Source of the DNA: Candidatus Accumulibacter sp. ACC003
Lineage (GTDB): Bacteria; Pseudomonadota; Gammaproteobacteria; Burkholderiales; Rhodocyclaceae
NCBI RefSeq assembly: GCF_907163085.1
Contig: NZ_CAJQTX010000003.1
Location: forward strand, 1 to 64,000
DNA length: 64,000 bases
Reading direction: 5' to 3'
Positions 8,544 through 17,275 of this stretch are shown in pieces. The position numbers and the translations under genes are program-made. The first letter of the stretch is position 1; every line of letters starts with the position of its first letter. The notes beneath the pieces were generated by a model. The model saw only the letters and a list, made by a program, of their open reading frames with translations. It had not been told where the DNA came from and searched no databases.

Positions 8544-9299
8544 ATGTCCAAGTCGACGAATTCAGGTTTTTGTCCAGCATCCAGCATCCAGCATCCAGCA
8601 TCCAGCATCCAGCGCGCGCTAGCGCTTTGCGCAGGGGTGGTCCTGACCGCCTGCGCCACTCCATACAGCGAAGCTCCGACGGCAACGAATTTTCCCAGTA
8701 GCAAGCAACTCAAGCTACAGGCGGGGTCCCACTGGAATGCCATCGCGGCCAATGCGGCCGTCACGCTTGTCAACTCGCTCAAGCTTGGCAAGGGCTGCAT
8801 CGCGGCGCAGCCCGAGTGCGATCGCATATACGTAAAGCAGCCTAACGAAGCGTCGGCGTTTGCCCAGGCATTTCGGACGTCGTTCATCACGTCGTTGGTC
8901 AATGCCGGCGTCAGCGTCGCCAAGAGCCCTGTTGGCGCGAAGGAGGTCGACTTTGACATCCAGGTGGTGAAATTCTCACCGCGCCGCCCGGATGGCACCT
9001 TCAATAGCGCCACGGTAATTTATGCCGGACTATGGGGTTTGTCCGGCGTGTGGGAGCAGGCTTCGCCGGGTGCAGCAGGCGTGCTTGCCGTCGGGGCCTT
9101 CGACGCCTACCGTTGGCTGACAGCCGAATTCGCTGCCGGGCCGACACCGCAACTCGAAGTAATCGTCACTGTCTCCGCCAGTGACGCCGCGCAGTATCTC
9201 GGTCGTGCCACCAACGTCTACTACGTCGCCGATAGCGACGCCATGTTGTACTCGCCGCCGCCAGCGCTCTACAACATCGCGGTTACGGGGGGGCAATGA
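8544..9299 (+). CDS. putative lipoprotein with a heptamer repeat in its 5' end
   Basis: A 251-residue protein of unrecognised family. The signal peptide ends in the lipobox VLTAC (about residue 37), so mature processing would leave an outer-membrane or periplasmic lipoprotein. Before it lies an unusual Pro/Ser/Ile/Gln segment encoded by about 5.7 copies of CCAGCAT. The start ATG at 8544 has a good GGAGG/AAGG-rich ribosome site. Its stop overlaps the start of the FlgO-like gene (ATGA), so the two are probably translationally coupled and work together. A hydrophobic Gly/Ala stretch lies near residues 155-185. Confidence 0.75.
   Translation: MSKSTNSGFCPASSIQHPASSIQRALALCAGVVLTACATPYSEAPTATNFPSSKQLKLQAGSHWNAIAANAAVTLVNSLKLGKGCIAAQPECDRIYVKQPNEASAFAQAFRTSFITSLVNAGVSVAKSPVGAKEVDFDIQVVKFSPRRPDGTFNSATVIYAGLWGLSGVWEQASPGAAGVLAVGAFDAYRWLTAEFAAGPTPQLEVIVTVSASDAAQYLGRATNVYYVADSDAMLYSPPPALYNIAVTGGQ
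8574..8613 (+). repeat. heptanucleotide tandem repeat (CCAGCAT) x5.7
   Basis: Five full units (8574-8608) plus CCAGC, all perfect, inside codons 11-24 of the lipoprotein gene and upstream of its hydrophobic signal core. Seven is not a multiple of three, so gain or loss of one unit shifts the frame before the signal peptide. Confidence 0.95.
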
Positions 9300-9853
9300 T
9301 GATCAAGCCCTATTTGTTCGCCGGCGCAGTGACTGTCGGTTTGGTAACGGGTTGCGCGACGGAAAACAATCGTGTCCCTGAGCCGACGTATGAAACAGCG
9401 GCCAAGAGCGACTTCGTCGCAAGCAACTACCGCGTTGCGGATGCCTTGATTGAACAGTTTCGCAGCGGTGCCGACGGGGGGCCACTTATTGTGGCAACGG
9501 TCGTCAATATTGATGCACTGGATCAGTCGTCTACCCTCGGTCGATTGATTTCAGAACAGATCTCGGCTCGCTTCTCGCAGCGCGGATTCAGCATGATCGA
9601 GATGAAATTCCGCAGTAATGTCTACATGAGAAAGGGCGAGGGAGAACTCGTTCTGACGCGCGAAATTGCCGAATTGGCGCGAGTCAACAAGGCCCAGGCC
9701 GTGATCCTCGGCAGTTATGGGACGAGCGGTTCTGCGGTCTACGTGAACATGAAAATCGTCCAGCCCGGTAGCAACTACGTGCTCGCCGCATACGACTATG
9801 TACTGCCGGCGAATGGTGAAATCCGCAGCATGCTGAGCCGCGCCAATCGGTAA
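9296..9853 (+). CDS. FlgO-family outer membrane lipoprotein
   Basis: A 185-residue lipoprotein with lipobox VTGC (about residue 20). The body matches the FlgO pattern: an N-terminal ADALIEQF helix, PLIVATVVNIDALDQSSTLGRLISEQI, a QRGF segment, GEGELVLTREI, and VILGSYGTSGSAVYVNMKIV. FlgO-type proteins are associated with the outer membrane around flagella, but no flagellar genes are nearby, so that role is not supported here. Overlapping ATGA with the upstream lipoprotein suggests a two-gene unit. Confidence 0.8.
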   Translation: MMIKPYLFAGAVTVGLVTGCATENNRVPEPTYETAAKSDFVASNYRVADALIEQFRSGADGGPLIVATVVNIDALDQSSTLGRLISEQISARFSQRGFSMIEMKFRSNVYMRKGEGELVLTREIAELARVNKAQAVILGSYGTSGSAVYVNMKIVQPGSNYVLAAYDYVLPANGEIRSMLSRANR

Positions 9854-9993
9854 CTGCTAGCGGCCTGAACAAGCTCGTTTTTGCCACCTCAGGCATTGGC
9901 TTCGCGCCCCGTGCCTGACGGTCTGGTTGGTCTCGCGGGCAGTCTATGGCGTCGTTGGCCAAGCTGCCGTATCCGACGGATGGCGGTGGCTGC

Positions 9994-10572
9994 TCAAGCG
10001 TAGCGACGCACGATGGAGTAAGCACCGCCGGCGTGCGCCAGGGACTCGACCAGAACGTAGCTGCTGACGCGCCAGATGTGCTGTGGCGGCGTCGTCGGCA
10101 GGGTCGATTCGGCTGCCCGTCGGGCCAGCGTCACATGCGGCCGAAAGCGCCGTGGCTCGGGTGGCAGTTCGAGCGCACGCATGGCCTGGCCGAGGCGGTC
10201 ATGGAGCTGTATCAAGGCCGCGGCGGGCTTGCCCACGCGCAGCACGGCCAGCCCGCGCGGCCACAGTTCGGCACGCGTCAGCGACAGTTCGAAAGGCGCC
10301 ATCGGGACCTGCAGGCCGGCGCTCACTTCGGCGATTCGCTGGCGGTCGAGCGCGCCGATGAAATGCAAGGTCAGGTGCAAATCATTGGCTTGGACCAGCG
10401 CCGAGCCCTGGCGCCACGACCAGTCCTGCGCGTGGCGAACGAGTTGCCGTCGCTCGTCCGCTGCCGGCCATAGCGCGAGGAACAGGCGGGCGCTGGCGGC
10501 AGGCACGGGCGGCAGCGGCGACGCTGGCGGTTTTGCGTCGCCAGTGGGCGGTGCATCCGAGGCGACGATCAT
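9994..10572 (-). CDS. thpR: RNA 2',3'-cyclic phosphodiesterase (ThpR/LigT)
   Basis: A 2H-phosphoesterase acting on 2',3'-cyclic phosphate RNA ends. The two catalytic HxTx motifs are visible: HLTL near residue 66 and HVTL in the second half. ARLFLALWPAADE opens the conserved domain. The ATG at 10572 is my start; an in-frame GTG at 10614 would add 14 residues, and neither has a good ribosome site. A Pro/Ala-rich lead of about 28 residues precedes the fold and is probably disordered. Confidence 0.88.
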   Translation of the reverse strand: MIVASDAPPTGDAKPPASPLPPVPAASARLFLALWPAADERRQLVRHAQDWSWRQGSALVQANDLHLTLHFIGALDRQRIAEVSAGLQVPMAPFELSLTRAELWPRGLAVLRVGKPAAALIQLHDRLGQAMRALELPPEPRRFRPHVTLARRAAESTLPTTPPQHIWRVSSYVLVESLAHAGGAYSIVRRYA

Positions 10573-10736
10573 TAGCGCATTCGCACGCGGTTCATTCCTG
10601 ACGACGCGGTGCACGTCGGTTTGACAAGTGCCGCGGCAGTCCTAAAATGCCCTCAACAGCCATCTCGCGTCGCTCCATTTCGGCGGCACGCGGCTGCTCA
10701 GGCGATTTCTGCCGCTCAACCAGGAGATCAAAGACC

Positions 10737-11141
10737 ATGGCAAAACTTTCTGAAATCGAAGGAATTGGCGAAGCGTACGCGGCCAAGCTCGAAGCGGCGG
10801 GGATTGCTTCGCTGGAGAGCCTGTTGCGGACATGCTGCCAAAAAAGCGGCCGCAAGGAAACGGCCGAGAAGTCGGGAATCAGTGAAAAGCTGATCCTCGG
10901 TTGGGTCAATCGCGCCGATCTGTCACGAATCAAGGGTGTCAGCACGCAGTACTCCGACCTTCTCGAGTGTGCCGGCGTTGATACAGTTCCCGAGCTGGCG
11001 CAGAGAAACGCCGAGAATCTGCAAGCGAAGATGGCTGAATTGAACGGCGAAAAAAATCTTGTTCGCAAGATCCCGACGCTATCGCAAGTGCAGGACTGGG
11101 TGGCGCAGGCCAAGGACTTGCTCCGCGTTATTAGTCATTGA
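10737..11141 (+). CDS. DUF4332 domain protein (helix-hairpin-helix-like)
   Basis: A 134-residue soluble protein. It begins LSEIEGIGEAYAAKLEAAGI, a helix-hairpin-helix-type motif, and repeats the idea at LSRIKGVSTQYSDLLECAGV. This duplicated pattern is characteristic of DUF4332 proteins, whose function is not established; the motif resembles nucleic-acid-binding HhH units. ATG 10737 has CAGGAGA upstream. It stands alone between thpR (opposite strand) and tonB. Confidence 0.8.
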   Translation: MAKLSEIEGIGEAYAAKLEAAGIASLESLLRTCCQKSGRKETAEKSGISEKLILGWVNRADLSRIKGVSTQYSDLLECAGVDTVPELAQRNAENLQAKMAELNGEKNLVRKIPTLSQVQDWVAQAKDLLRVISH

Positions 11142-11473
11142 AGCTCCGGGCACGCCGCCAGCGCGTGTCATGTTGCCGCTTCTGCTTGCTGCCAGCGGCA
11201 GCTGTGTGTGGCAACTGTTGATCGCCTTGAGCCGATAAGTCCCTGCCCGTGATCGGCGTGTCGAGCGCTGCAGCGAGCGCCGTTTCTGGCAACCCGCTTG
11301 CCGGCAAAGATGGTCAAACTCGATGTGGATCAAGATTGGTCGGCACGCGCTCTGCCGCGTCGTCGTTCCCGCCAGTCCGGCGATGAGGCCAAATGCCGCA
11401 GCCGCTGGCCGGCCTGGCGACATAGAATGACGCCCTTTCGATCAGCTTCGCTGCTCGCTTAGACGGGACAGAT
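11142..11473. other. intergenic, upstream of tonB
   Basis: This 332-bp gap must hold the tonB promoter. A TAGAAT at 11423-11428 could be a -10 but has no matching -35. I see no Fur-type inverted repeat and no recognisable coding sequence. Confidence 0.5.
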
Positions 11474-12268
11474 TTGAGCGCCATATCGAGCCAGGTGCGC
11501 ACCGCATCCGCTTATTTCGAGTTTCCGCAAGAACGTCGGCAACCGCTCTGGCGGCTGGCGACGTTCGTGCTGGCCGTCCTGGCGCTGCATTTGCTCGGCC
11601 TTTTTCTGGCCTTCGGAACGATCAGTCGCGACACGCTTCCGGAAGCGCTGCCGGTGCTGACCGTGCGCTTGCTCGAACTGGCGCCGCAGCCGCCAGTAGT
11701 CGAAGCAGCGAAAGCGCCAGCAGCGCCCGCAAAGGTCGAGCCACCAAGACGCGCCGAGCGACCTGCGAGCGTTGCGCCGCCGGAAAAAGTCCAGCGACGG
11801 CGGCCGGCGCGCGAGTCGCCGGCAGTGGCCAGGAGGGCGCCGCCGACACCGTCAGCGCCGCTGTTGACCGCCGCGGCGACGGCGCCGGCGACGACTTTCG
11901 CGGTGGCAGCGGCAGCGGCAGCGCCGGCCGCGCCGGCAGAAGAGGCGGCGGGGAGCGCGGCCTCGGCGCCGGCGGCGGCGCCGATGATCGCCGCACGCTT
12001 CGACGCCGATTACCTGCGCAATCCGAGTCCCGCCTATCCGGCGGCGTCGCGGCGCCTTGGCGAGGAGGGGCGGGTGCTGCTGCGGATCAAGGTCAGCGCG
12101 CAGGGCCTGCCGCTGCGCGTCGAAATCAAACAGTCGAGCGGTTTCCAGCGTCTGGACGACGCGGCCCGGGCAGCTGTCGAACGCTGGCGATTCATCCCTG
12201 CCCGGCAGGGCGGCGAAGCGGTCGAGTCGTCGGTGCTGGTGCCGCTACAATTCACTCTGAACGGTTGA
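11474..12268 (+). CDS. tonB: energy transducer TonB
   Basis: Couples the inner-membrane proton motive force (through ExbB/ExbD) to TonB-dependent outer-membrane receptors. The 264-residue protein has one N-terminal membrane helix (about 26-47), a long Pro/Ala/Lys/Arg-rich periplasm-spanning linker (about 68-170), and a C-terminal TonB domain with the hallmarks NPSPAYPAASRRLGEEG, VLLRIKV and AAVERWRFIPA. The start is TTG at 11474 with a weak ribosome site. It is the first gene of tonB-exbB-exbD. Confidence 0.93.
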   Translation: MSAISSQVRTASAYFEFPQERRQPLWRLATFVLAVLALHLLGLFLAFGTISRDTLPEALPVLTVRLLELAPQPPVVEAAKAPAAPAKVEPPRRAERPASVAPPEKVQRRRPARESPAVARRAPPTPSAPLLTAAATAPATTFAVAAAAAAPAAPAEEAAGSAASAPAAAPMIAARFDADYLRNPSPAYPAASRRLGEEGRVLLRIKVSAQGLPLRVEIKQSSGFQRLDDAARAAVERWRFIPARQGGEAVESSVLVPLQFTLNG

Positions 12269-12281
12269 ACGGGAAAGCATC

Positions 12282-13016
12282 ATGAATAGCGAGTTGGGTT
12301 TGGCGCATTTCTGGCAGCAGGGCGATCTGGTGACGCACTCGGTGGCCATCGTGCTGATCTTGCTGTCGGTGGTCAGCTGGTACGTGATGGCCGTCAAAGC
12401 GCATGCCGTGTGGCAGGCCAGGCAATGTCATGCACGGGCGCTGGCGTCGTTCTGGGGAGCGCCAAGCCTGCCCGCGGCGATCGACGCGATCCGGCGCGAG
12501 GACCGGACCGGCATCCTGGCCAACCTGGCGATCGCCGGCGCCAACGCCGCTGGACTGCACCACGAACATGCCGATCGCGGCATCGGCGCCGGGGTCAGCG
12601 TTAGCGAGTTCGTGACGCGTTCTCTACGCAGCCAGATCGTCGACGCTCAGGCCAGTATCGAATCCGGGCTGACCTTCCTTGCGTCGGTTGGCTCGACGGC
12701 GCCTTTCATCGGCCTGTTCGGCACCGTCTGGGGGATCTACCACGCGCTGGCCGCGCTGTCGGGAGCCACGCAGGTGGTCCTCGACAAGGTTGCCGGTCCG
12801 GTCGGCGAAGCGCTGATCATGACCGCTGGCGGGCTCTTCGTGGCGATTCCGGCGGTCCTCGCGTACAACGCCTGTACGCGCGGCAACCGTCTGACGCTGG
12901 CCCGGCTGGACGGTTTTGCGCACGATCTGCACGCCTATCTGACGACCGGTCTGCGCGGCCGACCGGGTGACAAACTGGTCGATCTGAGCGCGATTCGCGC
13001 CGGTCGCAGCGGCTGA
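12282..13016 (+). CDS. exbB: ExbB/TolQ/MotA-family proton channel
   Basis: Inner-membrane component of the TonB energising complex, 244 residues with three membrane helices (about 18-40, 130-155, 165-195). The segment GLTFLASVGSTAPFIGLFGTVWGI and the later GEALIMTAGGLFVAIPAVLAYN are the diagnostic MotA/TolQ/ExbB pore helices. It lies 13 bp after tonB and 13 bp before exbD. Confidence 0.95.
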   Translation: MNSELGLAHFWQQGDLVTHSVAIVLILLSVVSWYVMAVKAHAVWQARQCHARALASFWGAPSLPAAIDAIRREDRTGILANLAIAGANAAGLHHEHADRGIGAGVSVSEFVTRSLRSQIVDAQASIESGLTFLASVGSTAPFIGLFGTVWGIYHALAALSGATQVVLDKVAGPVGEALIMTAGGLFVAIPAVLAYNACTRGNRLTLARLDGFAHDLHAYLTTGLRGRPGDKLVDLSAIRAGRSG

Positions 13017-13029
13017 GGGGGAAAGCACG

Positions 13030-13446
13030 ATGGCCTTCGGTTCATTCGAAAATAATGCTGGCAGCCAGCCGATGGCGGAAATTAATACGACGCCGCTGGT
13101 AGACGTGATGCTGGTGCTGCTGGTGATCTTCATCATCACCGCGCCGCTTTTCCACGAGGCGGTGCCGGTCGATCTGCCGCGCGTCGATGCGAGCCGGCTC
13201 GATGACCCGCCGCGCGTCGTCTCGGTGGCGATCGACGCCGCCGGCGCAGTGTTCATCGATGGTCTGGCCGTCGCCGACACCGACATGGCGGCGCGTTTTG
13301 CGGCCATCGGCGCCGCCGGCGGCGAGCCCGAGCTGCACCTGCGCGCCGACCGCGGCACGCGCTACGAACGCGTCACCGAGGTTCTCGCCAACGCCCAGCG
13401 CGCCGGCCTGGTGCGCATCGCCTTCGTCACCGAGCCGACACGATAG
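13030..13446 (+). CDS. exbD: biopolymer transport protein ExbD
   Basis: Partner of ExbB, 138 residues, one membrane helix (about 25-43). The family signature INTTPLVDVMLVLLVIFIIT is present and includes the conserved membrane Asp used in proton transfer. The C-terminal periplasmic domain (LHLRADRGTRYERVTEVLANAQRAG, split here by meaning only) matches the ExbD/TolR fold. Last gene of the operon. Confidence 0.95.
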   Translation: MAFGSFENNAGSQPMAEINTTPLVDVMLVLLVIFIITAPLFHEAVPVDLPRVDASRLDDPPRVVSVAIDAAGAVFIDGLAVADTDMAARFAAIGAAGGEPELHLRADRGTRYERVTEVLANAQRAGLVRIAFVTEPTR

Positions 13447-13517
13447 CGGTGGCTAGCACTGGCCAGGCGGCTCGCCGGCAGACTCTCGGCGTGCCATGCC
13501 GTGAGGCAATACAGGGC

Positions 13518-13546
13518 TTGACACTGCCTGCAGGCATCGGGATAAT
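13518..13546 (+). promoter_or_regulatory. sigma70 promoter upstream of tRNA-Gly
   Basis: TTGACA (13518-13523), a 17-bp spacer and GATAAT (13541-13546): a near-consensus promoter about 100 bp before tRNA-Gly. A second -10-like TATAGT lies at 13622-13627, nearer the tRNA, without a good -35. Confidence 0.75.
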
Positions 13547-13646
13547 GCGCCCCGCTGGTGTTGGAAAGCGATCCGCTGCAGTTTTCGCCGATCTGCATTC
13601 CGGCACTTGGCTGGAAGGCGGTATAGTCTTCCGGAACAGCTTCCAA

Positions 13647-13722
13647 GCGGGAGTAGCTCAGTTGGTAGAGCGATACCTTGCCAAGGTATAGGTCGAGAGT
13701 TCGAGACTCTTCTCCCGCTCCA
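13647..13722 (+). tRNA. tRNA-Gly (anticodon GCC)
   Basis: Complete cloverleaf of 76 nt with encoded CCA. The acceptor stem is GCGGGAG/CTCCCGC, the D-arm contains AGCTCAGTTGGTAGAGC, the anticodon stem is ATACC/GGTAT with loop TTGCCAA (anticodon 13680-13682), and the T-arm carries GTTCGAGA. Confidence 0.97.
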
Positions 13723-13730
13723 AACATCGA

Positions 13731-13766
13731 AGGGAAAGTGCGCAAGCACTTTCCCTTTTCTGCTTT
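13731..13766 (+). terminator. rho-independent terminator after tRNA-Gly
   Basis: Perfect 11-bp stem AGGGAAAGTGC/GCACTTTCCCT closed by a GCAA tetraloop, followed by TTTCTGCTTTTC. It separates the two tRNA genes. Confidence 0.85.
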
Positions 13767-13792
13767 TCGGGGCAGGTATAATGGCCTGCGCC

Positions 13793-13879
13793 GCCCGGAT
13801 GGTGGAATAGGTAGACACAAGAGACTTAAAATCTCTCGGCCTTGCGGCCGTGCCGGTTCGACCCCGGCTCCGGGCACCA
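13793..13879 (+). tRNA. tRNA-Leu (anticodon TAA)
   Basis: Class II tRNA of 87 nt with encoded CCA. The acceptor stem is GCCCGGA/TCCGGGC, the anticodon stem is AGAGA/TCTCT with loop CTTAAAA (anticodon 13827-13829), followed by a long variable arm (CGGCCTTGCGGCCG) and T-arm GGTTCGACC. A TATAAT at 13777-13782 just upstream may be its own -10. Confidence 0.97.
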
Positions 13880-13913
13880 CCTCTGTTTCGCCAGCTTCCT
13901 GCCATGGTTTCCG

Positions 13914-14375
13914 ATGATCATTTTTGACCTTGCCTGCCAGCACGACCATCGCTTCGAAGGCTGGTTCCAGTCGCGGGACGATTTTGATAGCCAGTTGTCG
14001 GCGGGTCTGGTCGGCTGCCCGGAGTGCGGTTCGCAGGACATTCGCCGGGTTCCTTCGGCGCTGCATCTCGGCAAGCCGCAGCCGACGCCACCAGGCGTCC
14101 CGGCGAAGGCTTCGGAAGAAAAGCTGCCGGCAGCACCCCGGATCGATCCGCGTGCCGGTGCGCTGTCCGCCTATCGGCAGCTGACCGCGATGCTGCTTGC
14201 CAAGTGCGAGGACGTCGGTGCTCGCTTTGCCGAAGAGGCACGAAAAATTCACTACCGGGAAGTACCCGAGCGGGCGATTCGCGGCGAGGCCACCGCCGAG
14301 GAATGTGAGGAGCTGCGCGACGAAGGCGTCGAAGTGCTGCGCGTGCCGCGGCTCAAGGTGACGGATTTGCACTGA
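13914..14375 (+). CDS. DUF1178 family protein
   Basis: A 153-residue soluble protein starting MIIFDLACQHDHRFEGWF, with a CPECGS knuckle near residue 40; together these suggest a small zinc-ribbon-like N-terminus, as in DUF1178 proteins. The C-terminal part has the conserved SAYRQLTAML...GARFAEEARKIHYRE and IRGEAT segments. The molecular function of the family is not known. The start ATG is 34 bp after tRNA-Leu. Confidence 0.88.
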   Translation: MIIFDLACQHDHRFEGWFQSRDDFDSQLSAGLVGCPECGSQDIRRVPSALHLGKPQPTPPGVPAKASEEKLPAAPRIDPRAGALSAYRQLTAMLLAKCEDVGARFAEEARKIHYREVPERAIRGEATAEECEELRDEGVEVLRVPRLKVTDLH

Positions 14376-14520
14376 ACCGCGTCGTCTTGCGTCCGGCCCT
14401 GACTCGCGGCGGGCGATCGCCGAGCCGAACGCTGTTAATGTGAAAGTCGGGTACGCGACTCACGAATCTCGCCTCTTCGCGCGGTGGGAGAAGGGCCTGG
14501 ATCGATGGAGGTGCTCATGA

Positions 14521-15687
<1,167 letters not shown>

Positions 15688-15689
15688 GC

Positions 15690-16550
15690 ATGCTGATCCG
15701 AACTCCAGGCTCCCTCGAGGAGATCACCGCCAACCACAGTTTTGGTGGTTGGCACAGACGCTATCGCCACTACTCGGAGACGCTGCGCTGCGAGATGGTT
15801 TTCGCCGTCTATCTGCCGCCGCAGGCGGCACGAGCCAAGGTGCCGGCGCTGTACTGGCTGTCGGGCCTGACGTGCACCGACGAGAACTTCATGCAGAAAG
15901 CCGGTGCGATGCGCGTCGCCGCCGAATTGGGAATGGCTATCGTCGCGCCCGATACCAGCCCGCGCGGTGCGGCTGTGCCGGGCGACCCCGACGGGGCCTG
16001 GGATTTCGGTCACGGCGCCGGCTTCTACCTGAACGCCACGCAGCCGCCGTGGGCCGAGAATTACCGGATGCACGACTACGTCGTCTTCGAGCTGCCCGAG
16101 CTGATCGAAGCGAGTTTGCCGATCAACGCCAGCCGCGGCCTCAGTGGCCATTCGATGGGCGGCCACGGCGCGCTGGTCTGTGCGCTGCGCAATCCCGGTC
16201 GTTACCGTTCGCTGTCGGCCCTGGCGCCGATCTGCCACGCGCTCGCCAGTCCCTGGGGCGAGAAGGCATTTTCGCGCTACCTTGGCGCTGATCGTACGGC
16301 CTGGAAGGCCTGGGACGCCTGCGAACTGATCGCCGACGCCAGCGAACGCCTGCCCTTGCTGGTTGACCAGGGCGAGGCCGACGCTTTTCTCGTCGAGCAG
16401 TTGCAGCCCGAGACGTTGCGGCAAGCCTGCGCTGCCGTTGCGCATCCGCTGCGCTTGCGGGTACACCCGGCTTACGACCACAGCTACTACTTCATCGCCA
16501 GCTTCATCGACGATCACCTGCGCCATCACGCGGCGGCGCTGCTTACCTGA
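15690..16550 (+). CDS. fghA: S-formylglutathione hydrolase
   Basis: Alpha/beta-hydrolase (esterase D family) that cleaves S-formylglutathione to formate and glutathione, completing the pathway begun by the upstream dehydrogenase. The 286-residue protein has the nucleophile motif GHSMGGHGAL (S155), the conserved LSGLTCTDENFMQKAG near residue 58, DTSPRG near 88, and a C-terminal HPAYDHSYYFI carrying the catalytic His. The remaining triad Asp is likely in DQGEAD. Confidence 0.96.
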   Translation: MLIRTPGSLEEITANHSFGGWHRRYRHYSETLRCEMVFAVYLPPQAARAKVPALYWLSGLTCTDENFMQKAGAMRVAAELGMAIVAPDTSPRGAAVPGDPDGAWDFGHGAGFYLNATQPPWAENYRMHDYVVFELPELIEASLPINASRGLSGHSMGGHGALVCALRNPGRYRSLSALAPICHALASPWGEKAFSRYLGADRTAWKAWDACELIADASERLPLLVDQGEADAFLVEQLQPETLRQACAAVAHPLRLRVHPAYDHSYYFIASFIDDHLRHHAAALLT

Positions 16551-16817
16551 CTCGACCTGCCGCGTTCCTCGTTGTCGGTCGCGTCGATGAAACAATCGCC
16601 GCGCTACCGGCACGACAAGCCGACGAACTCGTTCGTGACAATAGGCCGATTAATTGCGTCAATCCAAACAGCTGCTTGCCGGCGACGCGCAAAGCTTCGT
16701 TACAATCGACACTGTCGGTATGAGCCGTCGCAGCCGCTGCGGGGCCGCTTGCCATCAAGGGCGCTCCAGCATCGACCTGCGGCAAGTCGCGCAAGACTAT
16801 TTTCCAGGAGAACGATA

Positions 16818-17156
16818 GTGGCACAAGAGAAAGTCGCAAGCCGCGCCGAGAACGCGGAAACCTCAGCGGCAACAGGCGACGCTCCCGTAGCGTCAACGGG
16901 GCAGGAAGCTCAGCAGATCCGGATGAACACGGCGTCGGTGAAGAGCAGCTACTGCAACATGGTCAATGTGACGACGACGCGCGAGGAAGTGGTGATGAAC
17001 TTCGGCGTCAACGAGAGCTGGGACCGGGGCACCTCCGAGTACGACGTGCGCCTGGAGCATCGCATCGTGATGAGTCCGTTCGCCGCCAAACGTCTGGCGC
17101 TGATGCTCGGCAAGCTGGTCACCGAATACGAGGGTCGCTACGGCGAACTGAGCTGA
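16818..17156 (+). CDS. DUF3467 family protein
   Basis: A 112-residue soluble protein. After a low-complexity lead of about 35 residues it has the DUF3467 body: SSYCNMVNVTTTREEVVMNFG, LEHRIVMSPFAAKRLALMLG and a final YEGRYGEL. The fold and function are not established to my knowledge. The start is GTG at 16818 with AGGAG 7 nt upstream. A strong terminator follows, so it is probably a separate transcript from the adaptor gene downstream. Confidence 0.88.
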   Translation: MAQEKVASRAENAETSAATGDAPVASTGQEAQQIRMNTASVKSSYCNMVNVTTTREEVVMNFGVNESWDRGTSEYDVRLEHRIVMSPFAAKRLALMLGKLVTEYEGRYGELS

Positions 17157-17208
17157 GCAGCCGAGCGCGGCCGGCGGCCCCCGGCCGCTAGCGTCGGGCT
17201 GCCCCAGA

Positions 17209-17245
17209 GACGCCTGCCGGTGCCTGGCAGGCGTCGTTTTGCTTT
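17209..17245 (+). terminator. rho-independent terminator after the DUF3467 gene
   Basis: Perfect 10-bp stem GACGCCTGCC/GGCAGGCGTC with a 7-nt loop, followed by GTTTTGCTTT. A second GC-only hairpin (GCGGCCGG/CCGGCCGC, 17167-17188) precedes it. The adaptor gene starts only 31 bp downstream, so its promoter must overlap this region or transcription must read through. Confidence 0.85.
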
Positions 17246-17275
17246 CCATTGCGCCGCCGCTTTTGAGGCCACCAC

